From Planococcus citri (taxonomy: Eukaryota > Arthropoda > Insecta > Hemiptera > Pseudococcidae), in NCBI RefSeq assembly GCF_950023065.1, contig NC_088677.1, positions 90,483,469-90,547,468 of the forward strand: DNA of 64,000 nt. The letters are read 5' to 3'. Shown one piece after another: positions 34,484 to 47,089 of this stretch. Made by a program: the position numbers and the translations under genes. The number at the start of each line of letters is the position of its first letter. Position 1 is the first letter of the stretch. The notes beneath the pieces are model-generated. The model ran no database searches. It worked only from the letters and a program-made list of their open reading frames with translations, and had not been told where the DNA came from.

Positions 34484-36832
34484 TTTCGAAAAAAAAAAAA
34501 AAACTAGAACAAAATTTCAAAAAAAGACGCAACTACGAAAAAAAGCACAACGCGACTATAAAATAATAAGCACAATGCGATTTTGAAAAAAAATCACCAC
34601 ACAATTTTGAAAAAAAGCACAACGCAAATTTTGAAAATAGAACGCAATTTTGAAAAAAAATCACATCGCGATTTTCAAAAAAAAAGTGTAGATTTTCAAA
34701 GCAGAACGCAATTATGATTTTGAAAGCACAATGAAATTTCAAAAAAAAACACTTGAAAAAGAGAAAAAAGCAGTCTGGAAAAAAAGCACAACGCGATCTT
34801 TTAAAAAAAGCACACACTACGCAATTTTGAAAAAGAATCACAACAAAATTTTGAAAGTAAAACAACCTGATTTTGAAAAAAAACTCAATTTTGGAAAAAA
34901 GCACAACACAATTCTGAAAAAACCGCGCAACTCGATTTTGAAAAAGAAGCACAACGCGATTTTTAAAAAAAGCACAACGCGATTTTGAGAAAAAGCACAA
35001 AGCGCTCAACGCAATTTTGAAAGTAAAACAACCTGATTTTGAAAAAAAAACTAATTTTGGAAAAAAAAGCACAACAATTCTGAAAAAACCGCGTAACTCG
35101 ATTTTGAAAAAGAAGCACAACATGATTTTGTAATAAAAGTACAACGCGATTTCGAAATATAAACACACCATGCAATTTAAAAAAAAAGCACAACGCTATT
35201 TTGAGAAAATAAGCACAACGCGATTTTGAAAAATGTGATTATGAAAAAAAAGCACAACGCGATTTTGAAAAAAGGCGACTTTGAGAAAAAGCACAACGCG
35301 CTCAACGCAATTTTGAAAGTAAAAAAACCTGATTTTGAAAAAAAAACTCAATTTTGGAAAAAGCACAACACAATTCTGAAAAAACCGCACAACTCGATTT
35401 TGAAAAAGAAGCACAACGCGATTTTGTAATAAAAGCACAACGTGATTTTGAGAAAATGCACAACACGATAGCAATTTGGGAAAACGCGATTTCGGAAAAA
35501 AAGCACAATGCGATTTTGTAATAAAAGCACAATGGGATTTTGGAAAAAAAGCACAACGCAATTTTGAGAAAATGCACAACGCGATTTCGGAAAACGCAAT
35601 TATGAAAAAAAAGCACAACGGGATAGCAATTTTGGAAAACGCGATTTCGGAAAAGAAGCACAACGCGATTTTGAAAAAAAAAAGCACAATGGGATTTTGG
35701 AAAGAAAAGCACAACGCGATTATGAAAAAAAGCACTACGTGATTTTGAGAAAAAACAGCACAACGCGATTTCAAAAAAAAGCACAACGGAAGTTTTAAAA
35801 AAAGCACTACGTGATTTCTAAAAAAAAAAGCACAACGCGATTTCAAAAAAAAGCACAACGCAATTTTGGAAAAAAAGCGCAATGAGATTTAGGAAATAAA
35901 AGCACAACACGATTTCAGAAAAAAAGCACAACGCGATTTTGAGAAGAAAGCACAATGCGATTACGAAAAAAAGCACAACGTGATTTCTGAAAAGAAAGCA
36001 CACCTTGATTTCTGAAAAAAAGCACAACGCGATTTCAAAAAAAAAGCACCACCAGATTTTGGAAAAAAAGCACGCCATTTTGAAAAAAAAGCACAACGCG
36101 ATAATGAAAAAAAAGCACAACTCAATTTCGGAAAAAAAGGCACAACACGATTATGAAAAAAACGCGATTTTGAAAAAAAGCACAACACAATTATGGGAAA
36201 AAAAGCACAACGCGATTATGAAAACAAAAGCACTACGCAATTTCAGAAAAAAAAGCACAACGTGATTTTAATAAAAAAAACATGATTTTGGAAAAAAAGC
36301 ACAACGCGATTTTGAAAAGAAAGCGCAACCCGATTATGAAAAAAAAAGCACAATCCGATTCCTGAAAAAAAGCACAACACAATTTCAAAAAAATGCACTA
36401 CGCAATTTCGGAAAAAAGCAGAACGCGCAACGCGATTTTGAAAAAAGCTCAATGTGATTTTGAAAAAAAAGCACAACGCAATTAAAAAAAACACCACGCA
36501 ATTTCAAAAAAAAAAGCACAATGCGATTTCAAAAAAAAGGCACAACACGTTTTCAAAAAAAAGCACACCGCAATTTTGAAAAAAAAGCACAACGCAATTA
36601 TGAAAAAAAAAACGTGAAAAAAACGCGATTTTGAAAAAAGCACAACACGATTTTGATAAAACTGAAAGTTCAAAAGCTCAAAAACACAACGCAATTAAAA
36701 AAGCACTACGAGATATCAAAAGCACAACGTAATATTGAAAGCACTATACACGAAAACGAAAGCTCAAAAGCACTATGCAACATCAAATGCACAGCACAAT
36801 ACTGAAAGCTCGAAAGTATAACGCGACACGGA
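34484..36832. repeat. 2.3-kb minisatellite, unit about 23 bp
   Basis: Roughly a hundred degenerate copies of GCACAACGCGATTTTGAAAA run head to tail. Poly-A lengths vary and higher-order repeats are evident: a block of about 250 bp containing GTAAAACAACCTGATTTTGAA recurs at 34850, 35015 and 35320. The minus strand is open for long stretches in several frames (Phe/Cys-rich, up to 228 codons) because the unit lacks stops there; I do not regard these as genes. Confidence 0.95.
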
Positions 36833-36865
36833 TAGAACTTCTCTGGAGCACAGCCAAAGGGCAAA

Positions 36866-36963
36866 TGACTGGTGGGTTTTGTTTACCAAGAGTAGCCACC
36901 TGCTTTCATTGTCTAGGTATATAAAGCAGGTGGCTACCCTTAGTAAACAAAACCCACCAGTCA
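36866..36963. repeat. Hairpin with 42-bp arms
   Basis: 36866-36907 pairs with 36921-36963 with about two mismatches and one unpaired base, leaving a loop of about 13 nt. The stem includes TGACTGGTGGGTTTTGTTTA and its complement. It directly adjoins the minisatellite. Confidence 0.75.
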
Positions 36964-37297
36964 CTAGCGCTTTGTGAAACACCTGCAGGTGTTTTAAGAA
37001 CCTTTCTCAAAATTGAACAAAAGAGAAATGTTTGAAATTGAACAATGGGAAAGATAACACTGTAGATAAGAATATTTTAGGACACCTGCAGTGTTACATT
37101 TTAAAACGGATGTCGGCGCCGCTTTTGATACCTTTCTCATTGTTCAACTTTGAAAATTTAAAGGCTCTTCAAAAATAAATTTTTACCACCTGTTGTGTTC
37201 GCTCAATTCAATAAAAACCGGCAGATAAGTGAACATAAAGGGTGTCGGCATTGCTTTTGATAAATATAACACCAGAGGGATCGGCCTCACTTTTGAT

Positions 37298-37361
37298 AAA
37301 ATCTTTTCTATTGTTCAATTTTGAAAAATAAATTCGAAAATTGAACAATAGAAAAGATTTT
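37298..37361. repeat. Perfect 25-bp hairpin
   Basis: 37298-37322 is the exact complement of 37337-37361 with a 14-nt loop. The core word ATTGTTCAATTTT recurs in several orientations between 37000 and 37340, so it belongs to a local repeat. Confidence 0.8.
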
Positions 37362-37693
37362 AGAACCCCTGTGGTGTTACATAAATTTCGAAATTTAACT
37401 GACGGCGGCTTCGCTTTTGTCGGCTTCCCTTTTGATATGGCCCTTTTCCCCTTTTTATTCTTTTTTTGGTACAAATTTTCGTAATTAATTGCAATTACTC
37501 AAGAAGCTAATTGAGTAATTGCAATTATAATTACGGCGTTCCATGCCTCATGTTAGACCACATCTACGTGTGAAAATTTCAAAAAAATCGGCCCCTCCAT
37601 CTAAGAGAACATTCGTTCCAAAGAATTTTTTCACTGTCAGACCGAAACCAATAGTGTGCTACGCACACTAAAAAGTACTGATATCCTCCAAAA

Positions 37694-38153
37694 AAACTCT
37701 TCAAAAAAGAATTACACCCCGCCCTCTCCACGATTCCTAATGAACCTACTCCATGAACAAAAATTAAAAATTTCAGTAAGAAAATGTTATGATATCATGG
37801 TGGAATCCGCCCCTAAGAAAAACAACCTACCACTTCACCATTTATTGTATAAGACAATCTATGAAACAGCTAATGAGCCAAAAATTTGGGCGGACAGATC
37901 CCTCAAATGAGTTTAGTAATCTAACTTGACTCTGGAGTGTGGAAGATTTGTCAGCCCCCAAATTTTTGGCTCATTAGCTGTTTCATAGATTGTCTTATAC
38001 AATAAATGGTGAAGTGGTAGGTTGTTTTTCTTAGGGGCGGATTCCACCATGATATCATAACATTTTCTTACTGAAATTTTTAATTTTTGTTCATGGAGTA
38101 GGTTCATTAGGAATCGTGGAGAGGGCGGGGTGTAATTCTTTTTTGAAGAGTTT
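37694..38153. repeat. Palindrome with identical 197-bp arms
   Basis: 37694-37890 and 37957-38153 are exact reverse complements over all 197 bases, separated by a 66-bp spacer. Each arm carries an open frame whose translation (MNLLHEQKLKISVRKCYDIM...) is the same from both sides; I do not recognise the peptide. Complete identity implies a very recent duplication, gene conversion, or an assembly artefact. Confidence 0.95.
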
Positions 38154-38988
38154 ATTACATATTATCGTCTTATCAGCTGGTGTCAGTTTACGCATGGTTG
38201 GTGTTACAAATAAGTATGAATACCGAATACTCGTACTTATAAAAAACAACTTCACTTATCTCTTGCGCATAGTTTTCTATTGCTGTGTGAATACGCCTGT
38301 GTCCATGTCCTAGCTTATCACCTTACCACTTCCACAATTCGCATATAATACTTACGTACAATTGTACATGCATATTGCATATCTCTTGCTTATGTGGTAT
38401 GTGTTTTTGCGCGCGTTGCGATTGACCGCAACTTGAGTGAAAAAATTTTCAAAAAGAAAGAAAAATAAGGAAATTGGTGCAGCTTGCAACGTCACAATCA
38501 ATTGTAATGTACTCGTTGCGTAGGTAATCGCTCGATCAGAGATGTTTAACGCTGACTTACGTCAATGTAAGTACTGAGTACATATTTTATGGTACACTGT
38601 AAAACGTGTCGTACATACGAGTAGCGCAGTAATGTACACTTTTTTCTCGTTGTCGCTGGTCCGAGGTTCGTGTTGACGTTTGTAATTGTGTTTGCGATTG
38701 TGATTGTGACTGTGATTGTCATTACGCGTATCGTGTATACGAGTATCGGTTATCGTTCAAAGTGTTTGTTGTGTAAAAGTGCAGGGCAGGCCACCCAAGT
38801 TTATCGTCGAGCTCGAGCGCCTACGAGATTTCAGAGTTGAACATTGAACAAACGAGCGGAAAGAATTTCAGTGCACTGTTGCTACGTGCGTGCCTACTGC
38901 CTTTGTATCGGCTGGTGACACTTGCATTTGCGTCCGTCGTTGTTTTATTTAATTTTTACAAATAATTCGTGGTTTTGGCAGATTTGAA
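38154..38988 (+). promoter_or_regulatory. Upstream region and 5' UTR of the first acyltransferase gene
   Basis: Base composition becomes balanced from about 38400, with GTGATTGTGATT-like repeats near 38690-38720. No core promoter element was identified with confidence. A TTTTGGCAG just before the ATG (38978-38986 region) could also be a splice acceptor, so the 5' UTR may be spliced. Confidence 0.35.
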
Positions 38989-41053
38989 ATGGTCGTCGCG
39001 ACGGAATTGAGTAAAGCCGACGTAAGTACCTCTACCTATACTTGAGTTATGTAAAGTAAGTAGATCTACTCTCGTAATTCGTTTTTTAGCCGACCGTATC
39101 ACTCGTACAGTACGTCGATGTAGTATGTAATATGTATAGGTAATGTGGTAATTTCGATGACAAGATTTTCGTTATGAAGGTACATAGCAAAATTACACAT
39201 TCGGCTGGGTTGAAAAATGGTCGAGGATGATTTCTTTGTATGCAGTGTTTGTGTGGAAAGGGTGGAGAAAAGGGTGTCGAATTCGTTTTCGAAATTTTTA
39301 TTCGAGTTTGTCTGGAAAGTAGGTCATTTTGGACAAGTTGAAAATTCGTGCAGAAAATGTTGTCGTTCGGTTGTGACCAATGGCGAGTGATACGTAGGTT
39401 ACCTACGTACTTGGCTGTCCGCGTTTTGCGTCCTATGTACTTAACTACATACTTACATACGACGATCCATCAGCGAGATAGGCTACATTTTTCAAGTATC
39501 TAGCTGGTACTTACTGTACCTATACAAATGGTATCTCTGTCTACGTACTCGTACTCGTACACGTAGTAGACTGCCGTTATTGTAAATTGTAAATTATGAC
39601 CATCGAACGAATGTTTGATTGTTTAGAGGCAGCAGAAATCATGTTGGAGGTTTATGGGAATCGAATTTGCGCCGTTCGTGATACCGTTGAGCAGACGATT
39701 GGAAACGTTGACGGTCGCCTGGTTTTTCTTCAGTTTACTTTTGGCCATGTTCATTATATTTCCGGCTTTCTTCTATTTGCTCATCTTCACCAAGTATTGG
39801 TATCTGCCGGTGTTATACTTCAGTTGGATTTTCCTCGATAGAAATACTCCGCTTCGAGGAGGACGCAAGTACGTACTCGACACTCGACTCGTACGAGTAA
39901 TTCGTTATCGTTACCATATCCGGTGGTATCCGCAGACTGAAGTGATTATGAAAATCGGCGGCGTCTCGTCTTGGTTTTTTGTTGCAGATTAAAATGGTTA
40001 AGAAATTCGAGAATTTGGAATTACTACAGAGATTATTTTCCGGTAAGACTGGTGAAGACGGCCGACTTGGCAGCCGATAAGAATTACGTGTTTTGCGTCT
40101 ACCCTCACGGCGTCGCCAGCGTCGCGTCTCTGCTAAATTTCCAATCCAACGCCACCCACTTTGACGACTTGTATCCCGGAATCGATCCTTACCTGGTCGT
40201 ATTGAACGTCAACTATCGAATTCCGTTCACCAAGGATATTTGGCTAGCTCTAGGTCAGCCTTGTTTTTATTTTACGTATACGTAATCTCGATCTCGACGA
40301 CGACGGCGTAATTACCATGTCGCGTTGTTTTACTGGTCTGTGTTACTCGTATAGGCGCCATCGGAGCGGCCGAAGAAAGCATTTTATACTGTTTGAACGG
40401 CAAACCTGGAACTAGCTGCGTGATAATGCCGGGAGGCGCTAAAGAAGCTCTACTCTCTTCGCCGGGCGATTGCAAATGCGTGCTGAAAAACCGCAAAGGT
40501 TTCGTTAGAGTAGCTATGAAGAGCGGGTACTTGGCAAATCCTTTGTTTTTCGTTTTTGGTTTTTCGCTCCTTAAATCGGATCGACATTACTACGGCGAGT
40601 GATTTGTTTTGTAATTCGCAGAGCCGCTTTGGTGCCGGTGTTTTCGTTCGGCGAAAACGACGTGTTCGAACAATTGAGCGGACCGTGGGTTCTGTGGCTT
40701 CAAGAGCAACTTCGCTCCATCATCGGTATCGCGCCTTGTATCATCAAAGGTCGCGGATTCTTTCAGTACAGTTTCGGCGTACTGCCTCAACGACGACCAG
40801 TCACCAGCGTCGGTACGTCTAGCCAGCTAATCAACTGTCGCTATTTCGAGTAGTACGTATGTCGTATGTCTATATTGTGTTTTTTGTTTCCGCAGTCGGA
40901 GCACCGATACACGTTCCGAAAACGCAAAATCCATCTCAAGAACTCGTCGACGAGTATCATCAAAAGTATGTAGACGCTTTGGTTGCGCTCTTCGAACAAT
41001 ATAAAGCGAAATATCACGTAAACGGCGATCGAGCCAAGCTTCTCATCGTATGA
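38989..41053 (+). CDS. DGAT2/MOGAT/AWAT-family acyltransferase, paralogue 1 (342 aa)
   Basis: Six exons: 38989-39021, 39627-39868, 39988-40253, 40355-40526, 40622-40812 and 40896-41053, all GT-AG with consistent phase. The product is 342 residues, normal for the DGAT2 family, which transfers acyl from acyl-CoA to diacylglycerol, monoacylglycerol or fatty alcohol at the ER. Visible features: a hydrophobic hairpin (about residues 42-80), RGGRK (88-92), the active-site motif YPHG (130-133), PGGAKEAL (from 195), RKGFVRVA (about 217) and FSFGEN (234-239). The final exon ends in a lysine/tyrosine-rich helix and LLIV. The ATG in exon 1 follows GAA and gives the short N-terminus MVVATELSKAD. An AATAAA lies at 41459-41464. 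Substrate cannot be told from sequence; wax ester or triacylglycerol synthesis are the options. Confidence 0.92.
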
Positions 41054-41945
41054 ACGCCAACGCGGCCCGATGCAGATTTATCGTCGGTCAAGCGACCACA
41101 TCTTGCGCCTTCTCGTCGGCCTGAAAAATACCATACGTAACGTAGTATACACGTACCATCGACGGATCTCTCTACGTAAACCTAATATCGTCATTCATTT
41201 CACCATTTCTTTATACCTACTTATTACCGGTCGATGATTAACTACTTATGTAGTTTCCATATTTTTATTTCGTTTGTTTTTGTTATCGTTATGCTTACTT
41301 ATCGTTGTTATCTTTCTATTTCCGTGTTTTTTGTTTATTCGATACGCTTGTAGCCTTTGTAATTGAAAATTTGGTATTCGAGGCAGCGGATCGTTGCAAA
41401 CTTGGTTTCAAAAAAAGTTGCACATTTACGTTAAAAGCTTTACATTTACGCGGTTACAAATAAATTTGAAATTTTTTCCGTCGCCTTTTTATTTCGTTTC
41501 GTTGGCGTAGTCGAAAGCAGTAGCATTACTACGCAGGCAGCTTGGATCGTAGATCAGAAATATCGATTTGTCAACCTACGTATTTTTCTGCGATCAAAGA
41601 ACTTTTTATCGGGGTGCTCGATATTTTTGAGCACAGTACTTGCCTATCGATTAATGGTACGGAGTTTGACCAGCCCATTTCCAATTGATTTAGGGAGGTG
41701 GACGAGCAGAATAGATAAGTTCCATTTGCGATAAATTATCGCATTTTTCGAACTATCGGCGCGTAGTGCTTATTTTACCCGCCACAATTATCTAACCAGC
41801 TGGGCTGAATAGGTAAAATAGGTCTGGGTGCTAATTTCCTCTCGGGCTTCTATTTAAAAACGAAAAAAAGATGAAATTTTTATTTTGCACTCGAGTACAA
41901 TCGCGTTTCTCGTATAATAAAATATATTCAATACCTATTACCTAA
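41054..41945. other. 3' UTR and intergenic DNA
   Basis: It contains the probable 3' UTR of paralogue 1, with a polyadenylation signal at 41459-41464. No further gene is seen before the foldback at 41946. Confidence 0.6.
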
Positions 41946-43751
41946 CAAAGGGAACCTCTTGAGGTGTCCGTTCTAAAACCCCCAAATACAAATTTTCAGC
42001 TGGCCAAGTTCATTTTTCGATTTTTGACGAATTTTTGAAAATCCAAAATTGACATTTTGGCGATTTATGCTTTTTTTAAAAAAGTACATACGTACTTGAT
42101 CAGTAAAAATGTCCAAAATAAGTCCAAAAACTGATATTAACCCCCCCCCCCCAAATCCAAATTTCGCCATTTCCAGACATTCTGGAGCCTCTAGCGCTAT
42201 TTTTCAGTTTCTCCAGAATTTTGAATTTGCTCCAGAAGGCGTGAATATGAAATTGAGCAGCTAAAAATCGAGTCGTGTGTTATACTCGATCTGTTCAACG
42301 AGTTTATCCACATTTGAGCCGATTTTGGGAGGGACACCTCAAGTGTGGTTTTACTGGTTTTTTGACAATCTATTTTCAAAACTGGTCAAAAAACCACTCT
42401 TGAGGTGTCCCTCCCAAAATCGGCTCAAATGTGGATAAACTCGTTGAACAGATCGAGTATAACACACGACTCGATTTTTAGCTGCCCATGCAACTTCATA
42501 TTCACGCCTTCTGGAGACATTGAAAAGTAGCTGGAGGCTCCAGATCGGTGGGAAATGGCGGAATTCGGTCTCGGGAAGTTAGTTATGGACGAAATACAGC
42601 GATTCGCGCAACTTTCAAAAATTTCATCGCAAACGGGAATCTTGATTTTTTGGATTTTTTATTTGGAAAAGAAAAACTGATCAAAAAACCACTCTCGAGG
42701 TGTCCCTCCCAAAACCGCCTCAAATGTGGATAAACCAGATCGAGTATAACACAAAACTCGATTTTTAGCTGCCCAACTTCATATTCACGCCGTCTGGAGC
42801 AAATTCAAAATTCTGGAGAAATTTAAAAATCGCGCTGGAGGCTCCAGAGTGGCTGGAAATGGTGGAAGTCGGCCTCGGGAGGTTTGTTGTATTCGAAATC
42901 CAGTGATTCGCACAAATTTCGAAAATTTTATCGCAAACGGGAAACGTTTGATTTTTCATGGATTTTTTATTTGAAAAAAACTGGTCAAAAAATCACTCTT
43001 CGAGGTGTCCCTTCCAAAACCGACTCAAATGTGGATAAACCATGGGGATAAACTTGTTAAACAGATCGAGTATAACACACAACTCGATTTTTAGCTGCAC
43101 AATTTCATATTCACGCCGTCTGGAGTAAATTCGAAATTCTGGAGAAATTGAAAAATCGCGCTGGAGGCTCCAGATCGGTGGGAAATGGCGTAATTCGGCC
43201 TCAGGGGGTTTTTTGTGTTCAAAATACATCGATTCGCGCAAATTTCGAAAATTTCATCGCAAACGGGAAACTTTTGATTTTTTTTGGATTTTTTATTTGA
43301 AAAAAGCTTGCCAAAAAACCACTCTTGAGGTGTCCCTCCCAAAACCGACTCAAATGTGGACAAACTCGTTAAACCGATCGAGTATAACACACAACTCGAT
43401 TTTTAGCTGCCCAACTTCATATTCACGCCTTCTGGAGTAAATTAATATCTAATTCTGGAGAAATTTAAAAATCGCGCTGGAGGCTCCAGAATGGCTGGAA
43501 ATGGTGAAATTAGGATTTGGGTAATTAGTAATATTAATTTTAGGACTTATTTTGACCATCTTTATTGATCAAGTACGTACTTTCTTAAAAAAAGCATAAA
43601 TCGCCAAAAACAGTCAATTTTGAATTTTCAAAAATTCGCAAAATGAACTTGGGACAGCTGAAAATTTGGATTTGAGGGTTTTAGAACATGCTCTTTCCAA
43701 AAATCGCGGTCTCGTTCAAATCGGAGGCGAACACCTCAAGAGGTTCCCTTG
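41946..43751. mobile_element. Family H foldback with tandem right arm, TAA-flanked
   Basis: The ends CAAAGGGAACCTCTTGAGG and its near complement CCTCAAGAGGTTCCCTTG are bordered by TAA on both sides (41943-41945, 43752-43754). The left arm (to about 42365) turns around near 42370. The right arm contains about four tandem units of roughly 310 bp starting near 42385, 42690, 43000 and 43315. Each has GAGGTGTCCC, CGATTTTTAGCTGC and a CTGGAGGCTCCAG word. It is 1,806 bp and non-coding. A 3-bp TAA duplication suggests PIF/Harbinger-type mobilisation. Confidence 0.8.
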
Positions 43752-43754
43752 TAA

Positions 43755-44444
43755 GTAGGTAACGTTGCAAAAATAGGTAGGTAGGTGACGATGCAAAATT
43801 TTAGAAAAATACGTTTAATAATTGCCATTAGATACAATTAATACACATATATGTACACGAATAACGATAACGATTAAAATACGAACGCTACCTATCTAAT
43901 AGGCATAATAAGACCAACAATATGAAAAAGTATAAAACAGGAATAAATAAACAGACGAAAAGAAAAACGATAAAACAAAAAAGGCGGCCCTTGCATAGAA
44001 ACGTTTAAGGTAAATAGGCCTAGATATGTAGTACATACTCGTAAACATATAGATTTAGATACACAATTACTACAACATTGTACGTGAAAGAGGTACATCT
44101 ACAATCTACATACATACGTATAAATCGAATACAATCTACGAAATCGAAATCTAATTTTAATCTAATACATTAAGGTAACATTCTGACTACGAATGCGAGC
44201 GAACACAGTCTACCAATAGGTACAAATTTTATACGCAAACGCAATAATTACGAGTAACTGTAAGACGGTACATTACGCGAACGAGGAGGTGTACGAAAGT
44301 ATGAAGGAAACGAACGCGGTTATTTGATATACTGTACATTACGTACTACGTAGGTGAGGTACCTCTACCTATTCGGTGGTAGTTGGTTTATTTAGCTGGA
44401 GCTGGTAACGATCAGTGGTCTGAGTGGTCGCTGGTCCATCCTGT
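43755..44444. other. Intergenic DNA and 3' UTR of paralogue 2
   Basis: No frame of note. A minus-strand AATAAA (TTTATT at about 44388-44393) lies about 50 bp beyond the stop codon of paralogue 2. Confidence 0.5.
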
Positions 44445-47058
44445 TTAAACAATGACAAGTTCGGCGTTGCCGCCGGCCGCATCGTACTTGTGCTTGTGCT
44501 GCTCGAAAAGCGTTTTCAGTTCTTGAATGAATTTAGCGTGGTACTGGTCGATATCGTTTACCGATGGATCTTCCATTGAGGGAACCGCAATTGGCTTGCC
44601 CACTGAAAAAACCAAAAACGTTACTCGTATACAGTGTACACATACTTACTATAGTATGTACATTGTATACCTATGTGTATTGTGTATGCGTGCATTTTGC
44701 TTTTTGCAAGCTATCATTACCTAGTTTAAGTACGTAGTTGCGGAGCTACTTCGCTCCCAAACCCCTCAAGTTGTTGGATTTTATGTCGATGAGGTATAAT
44801 TTAAAAAAACAAGGCGTAGGTACCGATCACCCCAGAAAAAAAATGTCTCTTTACTGTCAGAATTATTCCAAATATGCACCTAGTTCTTTTAAATTCTTCG
44901 AGATTGATCTTTTTCCAAAAAAAAAAAAAAAACCTGTGCTTCATACAATAATTGGTTCTCTTATGTACTTAAAGCCTCGCCAAGTTGAAAAAATGAAGAA
45001 AAAAATTCTTTCATGAAATTTAATCGAGTCAAAATCCTCGCGAATAATCCCATTTTTAAGGGAAAAACCTCGATCAGTGTCGCAAACGAAGTTGATTTTC
45101 TTAGACTCTCAAAATGGAAAAAATACCTAAAAAGAAATAAAATCGAATTCTCTGATTTTTTTTTCTTCAAATTACCGCTGTCTTCTGGTCAAAACCAGTC
45201 TGAGAGTCCAAAAATGTTGGCCTTTTTATATGGTGCCTCCCAAAGTTGGGAAAAACCAAAACGAAAAATGATGAAATCGAATAAAAATGGCCAAGTTCTT
45301 TCTAAATTTTCAATCCGGAAGTACCTCCGAGGAATGGAAGTCTTCAAAAAAAAGACATTTCGAAAAAATCGTGGTTTCTTCTCTCCAGCTTCAGCCCATT
45401 TTTTGTGCGTGTGAGGATGTCCCCGAGCTTCTGCGTCGACCTAAACCATTAGGTAGTCCATTACTATCGAAACTCTCAAGTCCACTTTCAGGGTTTCATC
45501 GAGCTATCGAAAATTTTGCTTATCGTTTACCTACTTTTTAACGTATTCGTGTTTTGAAAATATTTTGCATTATGATAAATAATTTTTGAAACTGGTGAAA
45601 CATCGGCACTTTCGTTCTCGAAAGCATTTTTTTTTCTAGTTTCCGAAGTGATATCTTTCGACGTTCTGACATAATTACCTAACTCGTAATATTCGAGAAG
45701 AAATTATTTCAAACACGCGAATTTACCTTCAAATGAACGACGATCAGCTGAACTTCGAAAGTGGTTCTAAATCTTGATGGCAATGTCCTAGGTCGAGCAG
45801 AATCTCAATCTCACATACCTACTATCTTTTAGATTTCCAAAACAGCTGGGATAAGAGCTAGAGCGGGAAAACTGCAACGTTTTTCATCATTTTCAGTAAT
45901 ATATGTAGAGAGAGGGCCAAGTTGCACTTTTTCATCGTCGAGGGTGAATGGATGGGAAGTCGAAAATCCCAAAATTAGAAGCTGAAAACATGAAAATGTC
46001 CGCTTTCTGTTTTCTCATTTCTCGAGTCAGGGCTCGAATTACAGGTTTTTTTTCCATTGTATGTAAAGCGACCAAAACTGGTACACAATGCTTGTTTGAT
46101 GTGCAAAATGCACCTAGTTCGAAGTTAAAAATAATTAGGTACAACAATGGTACATACTATACTTATTATAATGTAAAATCGTGAAAATGTCTACTTTTTT
46201 GATTTTTCTAATTTGACCGAGCAGTGGCTTTAGTTACAATTTTTCAAATCTATCGAATGGTTTTTTTATGATGAAAATGGACCAAATTCAAGGATTATAG
46301 CGTAATGTAGAAACTTAAAAATCTCAATACTTGGAAGTTTTCTCATTTTTCGAGAAGTGGTATGGGAAGAGGGAGGGAGGAATGCATTTCAGGAATTTTT
46401 TCCCCATAAAAATAAACAACTTGGGAAATCTAGAAGAATAGGTAAAATTGCAAACAAAAAAAAATCACAAATACCTACGTATGTACGTATAAATACGAGT
46501 CATCCTAACGTGTGTACAATGTACATACGTATATTAGACCTCATTATGAACTACGCAGGTAACCCTAACCACTAACCAAGTTGACAAATACCAAATTTAC
46601 TCGAGCAATATAGATCTCGATCAATACATGAACAAACTGACGCGATGACACTTGGGAGAAAGCGTACAGAAGCTACCTACACCTACGTCCTACATAGGTT
46701 AAGAGACCTCGATGCCCTTTAGAAATGTCCTTTGTACGAATTCTGTACGAGCGGCTGGTGTTGGATAGAAGTACGAGTAGGTATGTATTTGTAGTGTGAA
46801 CTCTGTTTACTATACGCGTATTCGGACTTTGCTACTCGTTACTCGTACTTACCGACTGTATTGATCGGATGCCTATTTGGTAAAATTCCGAAAGTGTACT
46901 GTAAAATTCCTCGGCCTCTGGGCACCACCGGATATATGCCGGTGAGTTTTTTAAACATCAGCTGCATTTTGGTTAACCATTCCGATTGGTACTGCGCGTA
47001 GATGTTGTTTTCGCCGAACGAAAATACCGGAACTAGCGAAGCGCTAAAAATCACAGCG

Positions 47059-47089
<31 letters not shown>

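Noticed and set aside
34533..35882. Long minus-strand open frames of 160-228 codons
   Set aside because: They lie entirely in the 23-bp minisatellite, overlap each other in several frames and encode only the repeat; no start context or domain.
34484..36832. CRISPR-like regular repeats
   Set aside because: Repeats are head-to-tail without unique spacers, highly degenerate, and the surroundings are clearly eukaryotic.
45013..45414. 133-codon open frame
   Set aside because: It overlaps a dispersed family E repeat inside an intron and shows no domain; parallel copies elsewhere are not open.
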